The notes below the pieces were generated by a model, which was not told the DNA's origin, ran no database searches, and saw only the letters and a list, made by a program, of their open reading frames with translations. DNA of 64,000 nt from Xanthomonas floridensis. Lineage in GTDB: Bacteria; Pseudomonadota; Gammaproteobacteria; Xanthomonadales; Xanthomonadaceae. The stretch lies in the NCBI RefSeq assembly GCF_001642575.1, contig NZ_LXNG01000012.1, forward strand, positions 248,001-312,000, written 5' to 3'. A program made the translations under genes and the position numbers. Shown here piece after piece: positions 8,664 through 20,228 of the stretch (the first letter of the stretch is position 1; every line of letters starts with the position of its first letter).

Positions 8664-10988
8664 TCAGAATTTCACATCCAGGCTCAGGAAGGTCTGCCGC
8701 GGCGCACCGACCACCATGGTCTGGTTGTAGCCGGCCGGATCGGAGGCGACATAGCCGTTGGTGCCGGTGCTGGCGAAGTAGCGCTTGTCGGTGAGGTTGG
8801 TGACATTGAGCGCCAGGGCCACGTCCGCTACCCCGCCGAGGCGGCCGAAGTCGTAACGCGCGCCGGCATTGAACAGCCAGTACGAAGGCACCTGCGAATC
8901 GTTGAGGAAGGTGATATAGCGCTTGTCGACGTACTTGCCGTCCAGGTCCAGGCGCAGGTTGCCGAGCTGGTAGCTGGCGCTGGAAGAGAACATCAGCGCG
9001 GGAATGCCGACCACGTCCTTGCCGGAGGTGGCGACCACGCCGTTGTTGAGGTAATCGTCCTGATAACGCGAGCGATTCCACGACAGCGAGTTCAACCAGC
9101 TCAGGCCTTCGACCGGGCGCCACATCAGCGCCAGGTCGGCACCGGCGCTATGCACGGCGCCGACGTTGCTCAGGATCGCCGCGCAGGTCTGCACCGCGGT
9201 GCACGGCGAAGTGGTCAACAAGCGGTTGGAGAACTTGGTGAAATAGGCGTCGGCCGACAGCTGGAACTGCGCATCCTGCACGCGGTAACCCACCTGCACG
9301 GTCTGCGATTCTTCCGGCTCCAGCGTGGAGCGGCTGCGATCGAATGCGGCCTGCGAGGTGGCGAACGGGGTGAACCCGAATGCAGCGATGTTCTTGCTGT
9401 AGGAAGCGTAGAGGTCCTGGCGCTCGTCGAGCTTGTAGTTGATGCCCACCTGCGGCAGGAAGTTGTCTTCGGCACGGATGCGGCCTTGCGCCAGCGCGGT
9501 GGTCGGCACCAGCGATTGCGCGCGTGTGGTGGTGTCGAGCGCCTTTGCGCCGTAGTTCAGCGTGAGGCGGTCATCGAGCAGGCGCACGGTGTCCTGCAGG
9601 TACAGCATGCGGGTCTGGGTGGTGTAGCGCTGCAGGAAATCGCGGCGGAACGGAGTCTGCGCCTCAAAGACGTTGTACAGCGAGGTGTAGCCCTCGTTAC
9701 CGAGCGCGAAGTAGTTGCGGCCCTGCGTGGTACCCGCGTTCTCGGCCCAGGCACCGATCTCCAGATCGTGGTTGCCCCACGACCACTTCAGCGCACTGGT
9801 GCCGCCAAAACGATCCAGCCCGTAGTCGGTGGTGCGCATCGACACTGGAATCTGCGCCGAGGTGACGACATATGGCGTCACCCATTGCCCTTCGCCCCGA
9901 TTGGCGTGGTAGTAGCCGGCGGCATCCAGGGTTGCACCGCCGAACACGAACGTTCCCGACAGGCCGGCCAGATTATCCCGACGCAGGCCGCCGCCGGCGT
10001 AGTAGCTGGCATCCAGCCAGCTGTAGTCGCTGGGCAGGCCGGCCAGCGATTGCGGATAGCCATTGGCCACGCCGCTGGTGGCGCCGGTGCTCTGGTACGC
10101 GCGGGCCATCTGCACGGCAGTGGCCCAATCCGGCTGCAGGTAGTCGTAGTCCCAGCCCAGCGCGCGCTGGCTGGTCAACGACAGGTCCATGTAGTCGTAT
10201 TCCTTGCGCCGCGAGGTATCCAGGAACAGGCTCAGGCGATTACCGTCGCCCCATTGGTAGACGGTCTTGAGGTTGGCCTGTTCGGATGTCTGGTCGCCGA
10301 AGCCCTTCCACTTGTCGGTGCTGGCATTGGCGTAGGACAGGTACGCCGACAGGCCATTGCGATCGCCGGTGTCGGCGCGCACGAAGGTGCGGCGGGTTGC
10401 ATCGCTGCCCACCGTTTGCACCAGCCGCGCACCGGGCGTGGTCTGCGGATCGGCCGAGTAAAACTGCATGGTGCCGCCGAGATTGGTGTTGGAGGCGGTG
10501 CCCAGTGCACCGGCGCCTTGCGCGATCTCTACCGAACCGAGGTTTTCGGAAATGATGGCGCGGGTGATGTGCAGGCCGTTGGTGACGCCGTAGCTCATGT
10601 TGCCCAGCGGAATGCCATCCAGCGTGTAGCCCAGGCGGCTCTGATCGAAACCGTGCAGGGTGACCTGCGTGGACCACTCGTAGGTACCGAACGGATCGGC
10701 GGACTGGAACTGCACGCCCGGCAGTTTTTCGACTGCCTTGAAGGCGCTGCTGCCCGGTGTCAGCTGCTCGATGTCCTGCCGGCTGATGCGCTGCACCTGG
10801 CGCGTACTGCCCTGCGAGACCACATTGATCGCATCCAGTTGGGTGGCGTTTCCCGCGGCATCGGCCACTGCGGCCGGAGCATCTGCACTGCCGGCGGCAA
10901 CCGGCTCGGCGGCGTATGCCATGACGGGAAGCAGCGCGGCCAGGGCCAGCGCCAACGGAGTGACATCAAAACGACGAGCGGAAGTCAT
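8664..10988 (-). CDS. TonB-dependent outer-membrane receptor
   Basis: A 774-residue outer-membrane transporter. A signal peptide ends near 'VMAYAA'; the plug domain follows ('QRISRQDIEQLTPGSSAFKA', 'TLHGFDQSRLGYTLDGIPLG', 'GSVEIAQGAGALGTASNTN'); then a long beta-barrel that closes with 'TFLSLDVKF', where the terminal Phe is typical of barrel proteins. The ATG at 10988 has the ribosome site CAGGAT and is preferred over the longer open frame. The ligand is not evident; one Cys pair occurs in an extracellular-type loop ('SPCTAVQTCAA'). It is divergent from a phospholipase C and has a Pho-box-like site on its side of the shared region, so uptake under phosphate limitation is a reasonable inference. 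Confidence 0.93.
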   Translation of the reverse strand: MTSARRFDVTPLALALAALLPVMAYAAEPVAAGSADAPAAVADAAGNATQLDAINVVSQGSTRQVQRISRQDIEQLTPGSSAFKAVEKLPGVQFQSADPFGTYEWSTQVTLHGFDQSRLGYTLDGIPLGNMSYGVTNGLHITRAIISENLGSVEIAQGAGALGTASNTNLGGTMQFYSADPQTTPGARLVQTVGSDATRRTFVRADTGDRNGLSAYLSYANASTDKWKGFGDQTSEQANLKTVYQWGDGNRLSLFLDTSRRKEYDYMDLSLTSQRALGWDYDYLQPDWATAVQMARAYQSTGATSGVANGYPQSLAGLPSDYSWLDASYYAGGGLRRDNLAGLSGTFVFGGATLDAAGYYHANRGEGQWVTPYVVTSAQIPVSMRTTDYGLDRFGGTSALKWSWGNHDLEIGAWAENAGTTQGRNYFALGNEGYTSLYNVFEAQTPFRRDFLQRYTTQTRMLYLQDTVRLLDDRLTLNYGAKALDTTTRAQSLVPTTALAQGRIRAEDNFLPQVGINYKLDERQDLYASYSKNIAAFGFTPFATSQAAFDRSRSTLEPEESQTVQVGYRVQDAQFQLSADAYFTKFSNRLLTTSPCTAVQTCAAILSNVGAVHSAGADLALMWRPVEGLSWLNSLSWNRSRYQDDYLNNGVVATSGKDVVGIPALMFSSSASYQLGNLRLDLDGKYVDKRYITFLNDSQVPSYWLFNAGARYDFGRLGGVADVALALNVTNLTDKRYFASTGTNGYVASDPAGYNQTMVVGAPRQTFLSLDVKF

Positions 10989-11069
10989 GGGGGAATCCTG
11001 TTCGAGCACGGCTGGGGGCGGACGCGCGGTGCAAGACCGGCGTTTCGCGACGCAGGGTGTCAACGGCTC

Positions 11070-11087
11070 ATGAAACATTGATGACGG
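11070..11087 (-). promoter_or_regulatory. Pho-box-like site facing the TonB-dependent receptor
   Basis: Read on the minus strand it is CCGTCAT CAAT GTTTCAT, two 7-mers spaced 11 bases apart, as in the PhoB consensus CTGTCAT-N4-CTGTCAT (6/7 and 5/7 matches). It lies about 80 bases upstream of the receptor start. The downstream -10 element is weak by eye. Confidence 0.5.
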
Positions 11088-11090
11088 CCG

Positions 11091-11124
11091 CTGTCGCAAA
11101 ACTGTCGTGCTTGACGGCTATACG
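11091..11124 (+). promoter_or_regulatory. Pho-box promoter facing the phospholipase C gene
   Basis: CTGTCGC AAAA CTGTCGT at 11091-11108 is an 11-base-spaced direct repeat (5/7 and 6/7 to CTGTCAT, with an A-rich spacer). A -10-like TATACG starts at 11119, ten bases after the box, which is the spacing known for PhoB-activated promoters in E. coli. The phospholipase ATG is at 11183. Confidence 0.65.
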
Positions 11125-11182
11125 TGTGCGCTGCGCATCGCGACACGCGCTGCATCGCCCCGACTTCGGCAAGGCTTCCGTC

Positions 11183-13264
11183 ATGACGTCATCTTCTTCG
11201 CGCCGCGATTTTCTCAAGCGCGTTGCCGCGCTCACCGCGGCCGGAGCCTTGCCGACATCGATCGGCCGCGCGCTGGCGCTGCCGGCCAATGCGCGCACCG
11301 GCACGCTACGCGACATCGAGCATGTGGTGATCCTGATGCAGGAAAACCGCTCGTTCGATCATTACTTCGGCGCGCTGCGCGGCGTGCGCGGCTTCGGCGA
11401 TCCGCACGCGCTGCAGCTGCGCGACGGCAACCCGGTCTGGAGCCAGCCTGCCGCCGATGGACGGCGACTGTTGCCGTTCGCGTTCGATTCGCACAACACC
11501 AGCGCACCACTGATCAAGAGCCTGGATCATTCCTGGAAGGCCGGCCATGGGCAGGACCCGATGCGCTGGGCCGAATACGATGCCTGGGTGCCGTACAAGG
11601 GCGAGCTGACGATGGGCTATTTCCAGCGCCAGGACATCCCGTACTACCACGCGCTCGCCGATGCCTTCACCATCTGCGATGGGTATTTCTGTTCGATGCA
11701 CGGGCCTACCAATCCCAATCGCATGTATCTGTTCACCGGCACCAGCGGCCTGAGCGTGGGCGATCTGCGCGCGCAGGTGGCCAGCAATGCCGATGACGGC
11801 AACTGGACCGCCGACATGGCGCGCGACAAACCCGGTTACGCGGCGATGGGCTGGACCACCTATGCGCAGCGGCTGCAGGCGGCAGGCATCGACTGGCGCG
11901 TGTACCAGGAATACGACAACTTCGGCTGCAACTCGCTGGCGTATTTTTCCCATTACCGTGGGCTCGATCCCGCCGACGAGCGCTATCGCCGCGCGCGTGC
12001 CTGCGTGCCCGGATCCACCGCAGACAACGCGGCCACCACACAGGCCGATCATCTAGTCGCCGCAATTGCGACCGACGTGCAGGGCGATCGCCTGCCGCAG
12101 GTGTCGTGGATCATTCCACCCACTGCGTACTGTGAACATCCCGAAGCACCGCCGGCCTACGGTGAGTCGCTGGTGGCGCGGCTGATCGATGCGTTGACCT
12201 CCAATCCGCAGGTCTGGGCGAAGACGGCCTTGATCATCAACTACGACGAGAACGACGGTTTCTTCGATCATGTGCCGGCGCCGCTGCCGGCGCTGGATGC
12301 GCGCATGGGGCGCAGCAATGTCGATGTGCGCGGCGAAGCCTATGACGGCGTACCGGTGGGTCTGGGCATCCGCGTGCCGATGCTGGTGATCTCGCCGTTT
12401 ACACGCGGCGGCTGGGTCAATTCACAGGTGTTCGACCACACCTCGGTGCTGCGCCTGCTGGAGCGCCGCTTTGGCGTGGCCGAGCCCAACATCAGCCCCT
12501 GGCGCCGCGCGGTCAGCGGCGATCTGACCAGCGTGTTCGATTTCCGCAAACCGGACGATTCGGCACTGAGCGCATTGCCATCGATCGACGACTACCGCGT
12601 GCGGACCGCTTCGTTGCGCAACAAACCGTCACCGGTGCCGCCGAGCGACCCTCGCATGCCAAGGCAGGAGCCGGGCCAACGCCCCGCGCGCGCATTGCCC
12701 TATGCCCTGCAGGTGCATGCGCGCGTGCACGCCGGCAACGCGCTGCAGTTGCAGTTCGTCAACAGCGGCGCCGCTGCGGCAGCGTTCAACGTCTATACCC
12801 GCACCGCCAGCGGTGGGCCCTGGTACTACACCGTGTTGCCGGGCACGCAGCTCGACGATGTTCCGGTAGGTGCGCTGCACGAGGGGGCGTACGCGCTGCG
12901 CGTGCATGGGCCGAATGGATTCCTGCGCGAGTTCGCCGGCGAGTTGCACCCCGACGCCGAGCAGCAGGCCAGCCCCTGGGTGGAAGCGCGGCAGGACGGC
13001 GATGCGCTGGTGCTGGAGATCGGCAACGCAGGGCGACAGGCCTGTGCGCTGCAATTGCGTGCGCTGGACCATGGCGACCCGACGCCGCGGCCGCTGCAAC
13101 TCGCCGCCGGCCAGCGGCAGAGCATCCGCCTGCCGCTGGCGGCGAGCGATCACTGGTACGACCTGGTGATCGAGCAGCCGGGTGCGGCTTTCCGCCGCCG
13201 CCTGGCCGGCCACCTGGAAACCGGGCGACCCAGCCGCAGCGATCCCAGCTTTGGGCGCGCCTGA
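11183..13264 (+). CDS. Tat-exported phosphocholine-specific (non-haemolytic type) phospholipase C
   Basis: A 693-residue phosphoesterase that removes the phospho-headgroup from phospholipids outside the cytoplasm. The N-terminus has a twin-arginine signal ('SRRDFLKRVAALTAAGALP', residues 6-24). The catalytic domain starts with 'VVILMQENRSFDHYFG' (about 48-63) and contains 'SMHGPTNPNR' and 'ALIINYDENDGFFDHVP', the hallmarks of the PlcN/PlcH/acid-phosphatase A family. The C-terminal 200 residues resemble the two small beta domains found in bacterial PLCs. The ATG at 11183 is chosen because the Tat signal follows directly. A Pho-box-like promoter precedes it, fitting the known phosphate-starvation control of PLCs in Pseudomonas. 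Confidence 0.93.
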   Translation: MTSSSSRRDFLKRVAALTAAGALPTSIGRALALPANARTGTLRDIEHVVILMQENRSFDHYFGALRGVRGFGDPHALQLRDGNPVWSQPAADGRRLLPFAFDSHNTSAPLIKSLDHSWKAGHGQDPMRWAEYDAWVPYKGELTMGYFQRQDIPYYHALADAFTICDGYFCSMHGPTNPNRMYLFTGTSGLSVGDLRAQVASNADDGNWTADMARDKPGYAAMGWTTYAQRLQAAGIDWRVYQEYDNFGCNSLAYFSHYRGLDPADERYRRARACVPGSTADNAATTQADHLVAAIATDVQGDRLPQVSWIIPPTAYCEHPEAPPAYGESLVARLIDALTSNPQVWAKTALIINYDENDGFFDHVPAPLPALDARMGRSNVDVRGEAYDGVPVGLGIRVPMLVISPFTRGGWVNSQVFDHTSVLRLLERRFGVAEPNISPWRRAVSGDLTSVFDFRKPDDSALSALPSIDDYRVRTASLRNKPSPVPPSDPRMPRQEPGQRPARALPYALQVHARVHAGNALQLQFVNSGAAAAAFNVYTRTASGGPWYYTVLPGTQLDDVPVGALHEGAYALRVHGPNGFLREFAGELHPDAEQQASPWVEARQDGDALVLEIGNAGRQACALQLRALDHGDPTPRPLQLAAGQRQSIRLPLAASDHWYDLVIEQPGAAFRRRLAGHLETGRPSRSDPSFGRA

Positions 13265-13404
13265 GCCTGGGTGAGCCGGGCCGGCCAGCTGCGCATCAAG
13301 TGGTCTGGCGCGGTTGCGAGGTCACGTATCCCTGCCATCAGTCATGCGTTCGGCTGCAATCGTGAGCGTTACACTATAACTCTCGCCTATGCCGGAATCA
13401 TGCA

Positions 13405-15564
<2,160 letters not shown>

Positions 15565-15652
15565 GTCGGCCGGGCCGTGGGCGGGGAGCGGTTATGATGC
15601 GGTCCGGTTTCGCTGCCGCGAGCCGGCCCCTCCCCCAAGGAACTCTCAGCGC

Positions 15653-16297
15653 ATGCGCATCCTGCTTGCTCGTCACGGCGAGACGCCGTGGAACGCCGAA
15701 GGCCGTTACCAGGGTCAGATCGATATTCCGCTGTCGCCGGTCGGCGAAGGCCAGGCGCGCGCATTGGGCGAACGGCTGCAGGCCTTGCAGATCACCCGCG
15801 CGGTCGCCTCGCCGCTGTCGCGCGCGCAGGCCACTGCCAAGGCCGCCCTGGGTGCGTCGCGCGCCTCGCTGCTGCAGACCGATGCCGACCTGCAGGAAAT
15901 CGCGCATGGCGAATGGGAAGGGTTGCTTGCAAGCGAAATCAACGACAGGGACCCGGCACGCCTGCGCGCATGGCGCGAGGAACCCGATACCGTGCTGATG
16001 CCCGGCGGCGAATCGCTGCGCCAGGTGCTGGACCGCAGCTGGCGCGGCCTGGCGCGCGCCGCCGATGGACTGGGTGTCGACGACACCCTGCTGGTGGTCG
16101 CGCACGACGCCGTCAATCGCGTGATCCTGTGCAAGATCCTGGGCCTGCCGTTGTCCAGGCTGTGGAGCTTTCGCCAGGCCCCGACCACGCTCAACCTGCT
16201 CGAAGGCGACGACGTCGAGCACCTGGAAGTGGTGCGCCTCAACGATTGTGCGCATCACACACCGTTCTTTGGTGAGGCCAAGCATCGGGCGTTGTAA
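15653..16297 (+). CDS. Histidine phosphatase family protein (phosphoglycerate-mutase-like)
   Basis: A 214-residue branch-1 histidine phosphatase. The phospho-accepting histidine is in 'LLARHGETPWN' (His8), followed by 'GQIDIPLSPVGEGQARALGE', the catalytic-acid region 'LQEIAHGEWEG', and the second histidine in 'VVAHDAVNRV'. The substrate cannot be told from sequence; relatives act on phosphoglycerate, alpha-ribazole phosphate or sugar phosphates. The ATG at 15653 has AAGGAA upstream. It follows the peptidase by 88 bases on the same strand and could be cotranscribed. Confidence 0.9.
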   Translation: MRILLARHGETPWNAEGRYQGQIDIPLSPVGEGQARALGERLQALQITRAVASPLSRAQATAKAALGASRASLLQTDADLQEIAHGEWEGLLASEINDRDPARLRAWREEPDTVLMPGGESLRQVLDRSWRGLARAADGLGVDDTLLVVAHDAVNRVILCKILGLPLSRLWSFRQAPTTLNLLEGDDVEHLEVVRLNDCAHHTPFFGEAKHRAL

Positions 16298-16771
16298 GAG
16301 CAGCTAGCAAAGCAACCGCGCGGCTGCCAGGCGGGCGCCGCCGGCGCTCGAATCGGCATGTACCACGCGTGCACGTCGGTTCCTCCGCGGCGTACGCACC
16401 TAGCGACCGCCCGCTCCGTGTTGATAGCCACTCGAAGGCGATCTGACGGGTGGCGCGTCCGGCAGGACGCAACCGCGATGCGTGCTAAGTCACGACGTTG
16501 GGGAGGGCTCGGTCTCCGACCCAGCATTGAAGGAGTCAGCGCACCGGCAACCGGCGATGTCATCGGATGGAATTCAAAAGTCTTCCGATCTTCCTGGCAT
16601 TGCGTGCGTGCCAGATATCAGTTTTCTCTGCCGACAGACGCGTCAATCGAAATGGATTGCATCGTTGGCGCCACGTGACTCCGATGCAGTAACTGCTGTG
16701 GTGATTCAAAGACCACAGCGGCATCGCAAGCGCGATAATGCGCGGCGCAACGCACGACATCAGGTAACCCC
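16298..16771. other. Intergenic region before folC
   Basis: 474 bases without a supportable gene; short frames on both strands lack ribosome sites and known motifs. One clear inverted repeat is present (GCTGTGGT at 16695-16702 pairing with ACCACAGC at 16712-16719) without a T run. A GATAAT at 16734-16739 could be a -10 for folC. Part of the segment (about 16560-16680) is less GC-rich than its surroundings. Confidence 0.55.
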
Positions 16772-18070
16772 GTGACCACTCCCACCACACTCTCCGATTG
16801 GCTCGCTTATATCGAGCAGCAACACCCCAACAGTATCGCGATGGGGTTGGAGCGCGTGCGCGAAGTCGCCGCGCGGTTGCAGATTGCAGCGCCAGCCAGG
16901 CATGTCATCGTCGTGGGGGGCACCAATGGCAAGGGCTCGACCGTGGCCTTTATCGAGGCGATCGGGCGTGCTGCCGGGTGGAGGGTGGGTGCCTACACGT
17001 CGCCGCATCTGGTGCGCTACAACGAGCGCGTGCGTATCGATGGCGAGGAGGCCAGCGACGCGCAGCTGGTCGATGCGTTTGCTGCGGTAGAGGCAGCGCG
17101 CGGCGACACCGCGCTGACCTATTTCGAGTTCGGCACGCTGGCGACGCTGTGGCTGTTTCAACACTCCGCGCTGGAGTTGGCGGTGTTGGAAATCGGCCTG
17201 GGTGGACGGCTGGATGCGGTCAATATCGTCGACTCGGACGTCGCCGTGATCACCACGGTCGATATCGACCACACCGACTGGCTGGGCGAGGACCGCGAGG
17301 CGATCGGTGCCGAGAAGGCCGGCATCATCCGCGCGTGGAAGCCGGTGGTGCTGGGTGAGATCGACCCGCCGTCGAGCGTGCTGCGCCGCGCTTACCTGCT
17401 GGGCGCCAATGCGATCCGAGCCGGTAGCGATTACTTCTTCGAGCCGATCGACGCAGGGCAGGGTGAGACCCCGCACGCCGATGCGCGGCAATGGCGCTGG
17501 CGCGATGTGGCCGTGACGCTGCAATTGCCGATGCCGGCATTGCACGCGCCGGTACAGCTGGCCAACGCCGCTGCCGCAATCGCCGCATTGCAGGCGCTGC
17601 CGGTGGAGTTGCCCGATGCAGCCTGGGCGCAGGGCATCGGCAACGCACACCTGGCCGGGCGATGGCAACGCCTTGAGGTCGAGGGCGTGCAGGTGTTGCT
17701 GGATGTCGGTCACAACCCGCAGGCCGCACGCGCGCTGGCCGCTGCGCTCGGTGCGCAGGCGCATGCCGGCAGCACGTATGCGATCTATGCCGCGCTGGCC
17801 GACAAGGATGCGCCGGGTGTGGTCGAGGCCTTGGCGGCGCAGGTCGACGACTGGGTGCTGGCAGGGTTGGACGGAACGCGCGGTCAGTCGGCCCAGGCCC
17901 TGCAGCAACGCCTGCGCGACACTGCCGCCGCACAGGCCGCTTGCCACGCCAGCGTTGCTGCGGCGCTGCAGGCAGTGCTGGCCGCTGCCCAGGCCGGCGA
18001 TCGGGTGCTGGTGTTCGGCTCGTTTCACACCGTTGCCGACGCGCTGAGCGCACTTCGTTCAGCCCGTTAG
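16772..18070 (+). CDS. folC: Bifunctional folylpolyglutamate synthase / dihydrofolate synthase
   Basis: ATP-dependent ligase (432 residues) that adds glutamate to dihydropteroate and then to folates. The Mur-ligase-type P-loop is 'VVGGTNGKGSTVAF', followed by 'TSPHLVRYNERVRIDG', 'VLEIGLGGRLDAVNIV', 'ITTVDIDHTDWLG' and the C-terminal domain with 'LLDVGHNPQAA'. Translation starts at GTG 16772 with AGGT upstream. It begins the folC-dedD-cvpA-purF cluster, the same order as in E. coli. Confidence 0.96.
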   Translation: MTTPTTLSDWLAYIEQQHPNSIAMGLERVREVAARLQIAAPARHVIVVGGTNGKGSTVAFIEAIGRAAGWRVGAYTSPHLVRYNERVRIDGEEASDAQLVDAFAAVEAARGDTALTYFEFGTLATLWLFQHSALELAVLEIGLGGRLDAVNIVDSDVAVITTVDIDHTDWLGEDREAIGAEKAGIIRAWKPVVLGEIDPPSSVLRRAYLLGANAIRAGSDYFFEPIDAGQGETPHADARQWRWRDVAVTLQLPMPALHAPVQLANAAAAIAALQALPVELPDAAWAQGIGNAHLAGRWQRLEVEGVQVLLDVGHNPQAARALAAALGAQAHAGSTYAIYAALADKDAPGVVEALAAQVDDWVLAGLDGTRGQSAQALQQRLRDTAAAQAACHASVAAALQAVLAAAQAGDRVLVFGSFHTVADALSALRSAR

Positions 18071-18138
18071 GGTCGGCGAGCGGGCGCCGGCCTTATAATC
18101 GCCGCGGCACCCCGCCACGCCGCCTTTAGCTCTCTTCT

Positions 18139-19221
18139 GTGGACACTGCTCTGAAACAGCGATTGATTGGCGCCATCGTTCTGGTGGCGCTCGCCGTGAT
18201 CTTCCTGCCCATGCTGGTCAAGGGCCCCGCGCCGTCCAGCGGCGTGGCCGATGTGCCGCTCGAGGCGCCCGCCGCGCCCGGCAAGGGCGAATTCGAAACC
18301 CGTGAGTTGCCGCTGGTGACGCCGGGCAATGCCCCGGCCGGTGGCGCGCTGGGCATGGCCGGTGCTCCCGGCGCCCCGGCAGCGGTGCAGGACAACCCCG
18401 ACGCCGCCGATCTGGCCGCGCCCTCCAGCGCACCCTCCGCGCCGGACGTGGCGGCCGGCAATTACGCGGTCAACTTCGGCGCCTACGCCACCAGCGCCGA
18501 TGCCGATGCGGTGATCGCCCGGCTCAAGCAGGCGCAGTTGCCTGGTTTCAGCGAAAAGACCCAGATCAGCGGCCGTCCGGCCTGGCGCGTGCGCGTGGGC
18601 CCGTATGCCGATCAGGCCCAGGCCGAATCGGCCCGGCTGCAGGCGGTGAAGGTCCGCAGCGACGTCAATGCCCAGGTGGTGACGCTGGATGCGAGCGCCA
18701 GCGCTCCGCCGCCGGTGACAACCCCGACCCCGGCACCGGCGTCCAAGCCGGCCAGCAGCACCACTGCCACCGCCGCTGCCACGCCTGCCGCCACCAGGAC
18801 CGAAAGCCTGCCGCCGGAGCCGGCCAAGCCGGTTGCCGCCGCGCCCAAGCCCGCCGAGGCGCCGAAGCCGGCACCGGCCAAGCCCGAGGTCGCCAAGACC
18901 CCGGCAACGCCGGAGCCCGCCAAGCCCGAGACGGCCAAGCCGGCTGCGCCTGCCCCCACGGCTCCGGCAGCGCCGGCCGCCAGCGGCGTCGGGTTTGCGG
19001 TACAGCTGGGTGCCTTCGGCCGCGCCGAAGACGCCAACGCGCTGCGCGACCGCGTGCGCGCCGCCGGCTTCAGCGCGTTCGTCGAACAGGTCCGCACCGA
19101 CAAGGGCGCGCTCAATCGCGTGCGCGTCGGTCCGGTAGCCAACCGAGGCGATGCCGAACAGCTGCGTGCGCAAGTGGCGGCCAAGGTGGGCATTTCCGGC
19201 ATGGTCCGCCCGCATCCGTGA
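18139..19221 (+). CDS. dedD: SPOR-domain protein, DedD-like, with two SPOR domains
   Basis: A 360-residue division-associated protein. One N-terminal membrane helix ('IGAIVLVALAVIFLPML') anchors it. Two SPOR domains follow, at about 107-185 ('NYAVNFGAYATSADADAV' onwards) and about 281-358 ('GFAVQLGAFGRAEDANAL' onwards), joined by a long Pro/Ala/Lys linker of roughly 95 residues. SPOR domains bind glycan strands stripped of stem peptides at the septum. E. coli DedD has one SPOR domain, so the duplicated form is notable. The start is GTG at 18139; a TATAAT at 18094-18099 may be a -10. Between folC and cvpA it fits the dedD position. Confidence 0.9.
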   Translation: MDTALKQRLIGAIVLVALAVIFLPMLVKGPAPSSGVADVPLEAPAAPGKGEFETRELPLVTPGNAPAGGALGMAGAPGAPAAVQDNPDAADLAAPSSAPSAPDVAAGNYAVNFGAYATSADADAVIARLKQAQLPGFSEKTQISGRPAWRVRVGPYADQAQAESARLQAVKVRSDVNAQVVTLDASASAPPPVTTPTPAPASKPASSTTATAAATPAATRTESLPPEPAKPVAAAPKPAEAPKPAPAKPEVAKTPATPEPAKPETAKPAAPAPTAPAAPAASGVGFAVQLGAFGRAEDANALRDRVRAAGFSAFVEQVRTDKGALNRVRVGPVANRGDAEQLRAQVAAKVGISGMVRPHP

Positions 19222-19448
19222 GATCCACGCATTGCGCCGCGCCGCCATCTGGCGGTTGCGGCAGCACGACGGCGTAGCATGCTGGCTGCGCTACCTGCGT
19301 AAAGCAGACGCTGCCTTGACCAGTGCGTGTGTTGAGCACGCATCTGCTTCACCGAATCGTTCGACAGCCTCACGCCCAGGGAGGGGAAGGCCATGATCAG
19401 CCCGCCACGTTGCACAAGCGGCCCGTATGCCGCGCGGAGACCTTGCCG

Positions 19449-20198
19449 ATGATCGACATGGTGCTGGGCGTCATCATCCTGGTGTCGGCCCTGCTGGGCC
19501 TGCTGCGCGGCTTCGTCGCGATCGTGGTGGGGACCTTGTCGTGGTTGCTCGCCGGCTGGGCCACGTTCCAGTTTGGCGGTGCGGCCGCGCATTGGTTGGC
19601 CGATGGCAGGCAGCCATCGGCTACCGAGTCCTTCGGCGGCTACGCCATGGTGTTCGTCGGCGTGCTGATCACCGTGGCAGTGACCGGCATGGTGATCCGC
19701 GCCGGCGTCGACGCGGTCAAGCTGGGCGGTACCGACCGCATGCTCGGGTTCGGGCTGGGCGTGGTGCGCGGCGCATTCCTGGCCAGCGTGCTGGTGCTGC
19801 TGATGGGGTTCACCCCGTTGCCGCGCGAGGCGGCATGGCGGCAGTCGGTGCTGTTGCCGGTACTGCAGCCCGGTGCGGGCTGGATGCGGGCACAACTGCC
19901 GGCGTGGCGGATGCCGTCGATGGAGATGCCATCGATGGAACTGCGCAACCTGCCAACGGAGTTGGGGAAGTTGCCCTCGGCAGGCGATAATGCGGACCTG
20001 GGCGAGGCGCTTGCGGGCTCCGGGCTGAGCGACACCATCACGCGTGCGCTTGGCAAGCAACCCGGCAAGGCCGCCAGCGACGGACGCGATCCGGCGCAGG
20101 CGATGCCGGCCAATATCGATCCGGCGCAGGTTCGCGGCGGAGAAAGCGACCCCGCGCGGGTCGAGTCCCATGGCCAGGCACGGCCACCTTCACAGTAA
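19449..20198 (+). CDS. cvpA: CvpA family membrane protein
   Basis: A 249-residue protein with about four membrane helices in the first 150 residues ('MVLGVIILVSALLGLLRGF', 'AMVFVGVLITVAVTGMVI', 'VVRGAFLASVLVLLMGF'), matching the CvpA/colicin V production family. The remaining 95 residues form a polar tail with a short repeat ('MPSMEMPSMELRNLP'), longer than in E. coli CvpA (162 residues). The start at 19449 has GGAG upstream. Its function is not settled; it is linked to purF in many proteobacteria, here by 30 bases. Confidence 0.9.
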   Translation: MIDMVLGVIILVSALLGLLRGFVAIVVGTLSWLLAGWATFQFGGAAAHWLADGRQPSATESFGGYAMVFVGVLITVAVTGMVIRAGVDAVKLGGTDRMLGFGLGVVRGAFLASVLVLLMGFTPLPREAAWRQSVLLPVLQPGAGWMRAQLPAWRMPSMEMPSMELRNLPTELGKLPSAGDNADLGEALAGSGLSDTITRALGKQPGKAASDGRDPAQAMPANIDPAQVRGGESDPARVESHGQARPPSQ

Positions 20199-20228
20199 CG
20201 GCGCAAGCCGAAGCGGAGAACACGCACC

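Noticed and set aside
8266-8730. A possible repeat protein of about 21-residue units over the minisatellite
   Set aside because: The period of 63 keeps all frames open on both strands; there is no ribosome site, and the frame runs into the receptor's 3' end.
8082-11081. A 999-residue open frame on the plus strand opposite the TonB-dependent receptor
   Set aside because: It is the antisense shadow of the receptor and the minisatellite. The minus-strand product has a signal peptide, plug and barrel motifs; the plus-strand product has none, and the frame is open because of high GC.
16298-16771. Small RNA or gene in the gap before folC
   Set aside because: Only one hairpin without a T run and a lone -10-like box were found; not enough to call an RNA gene.
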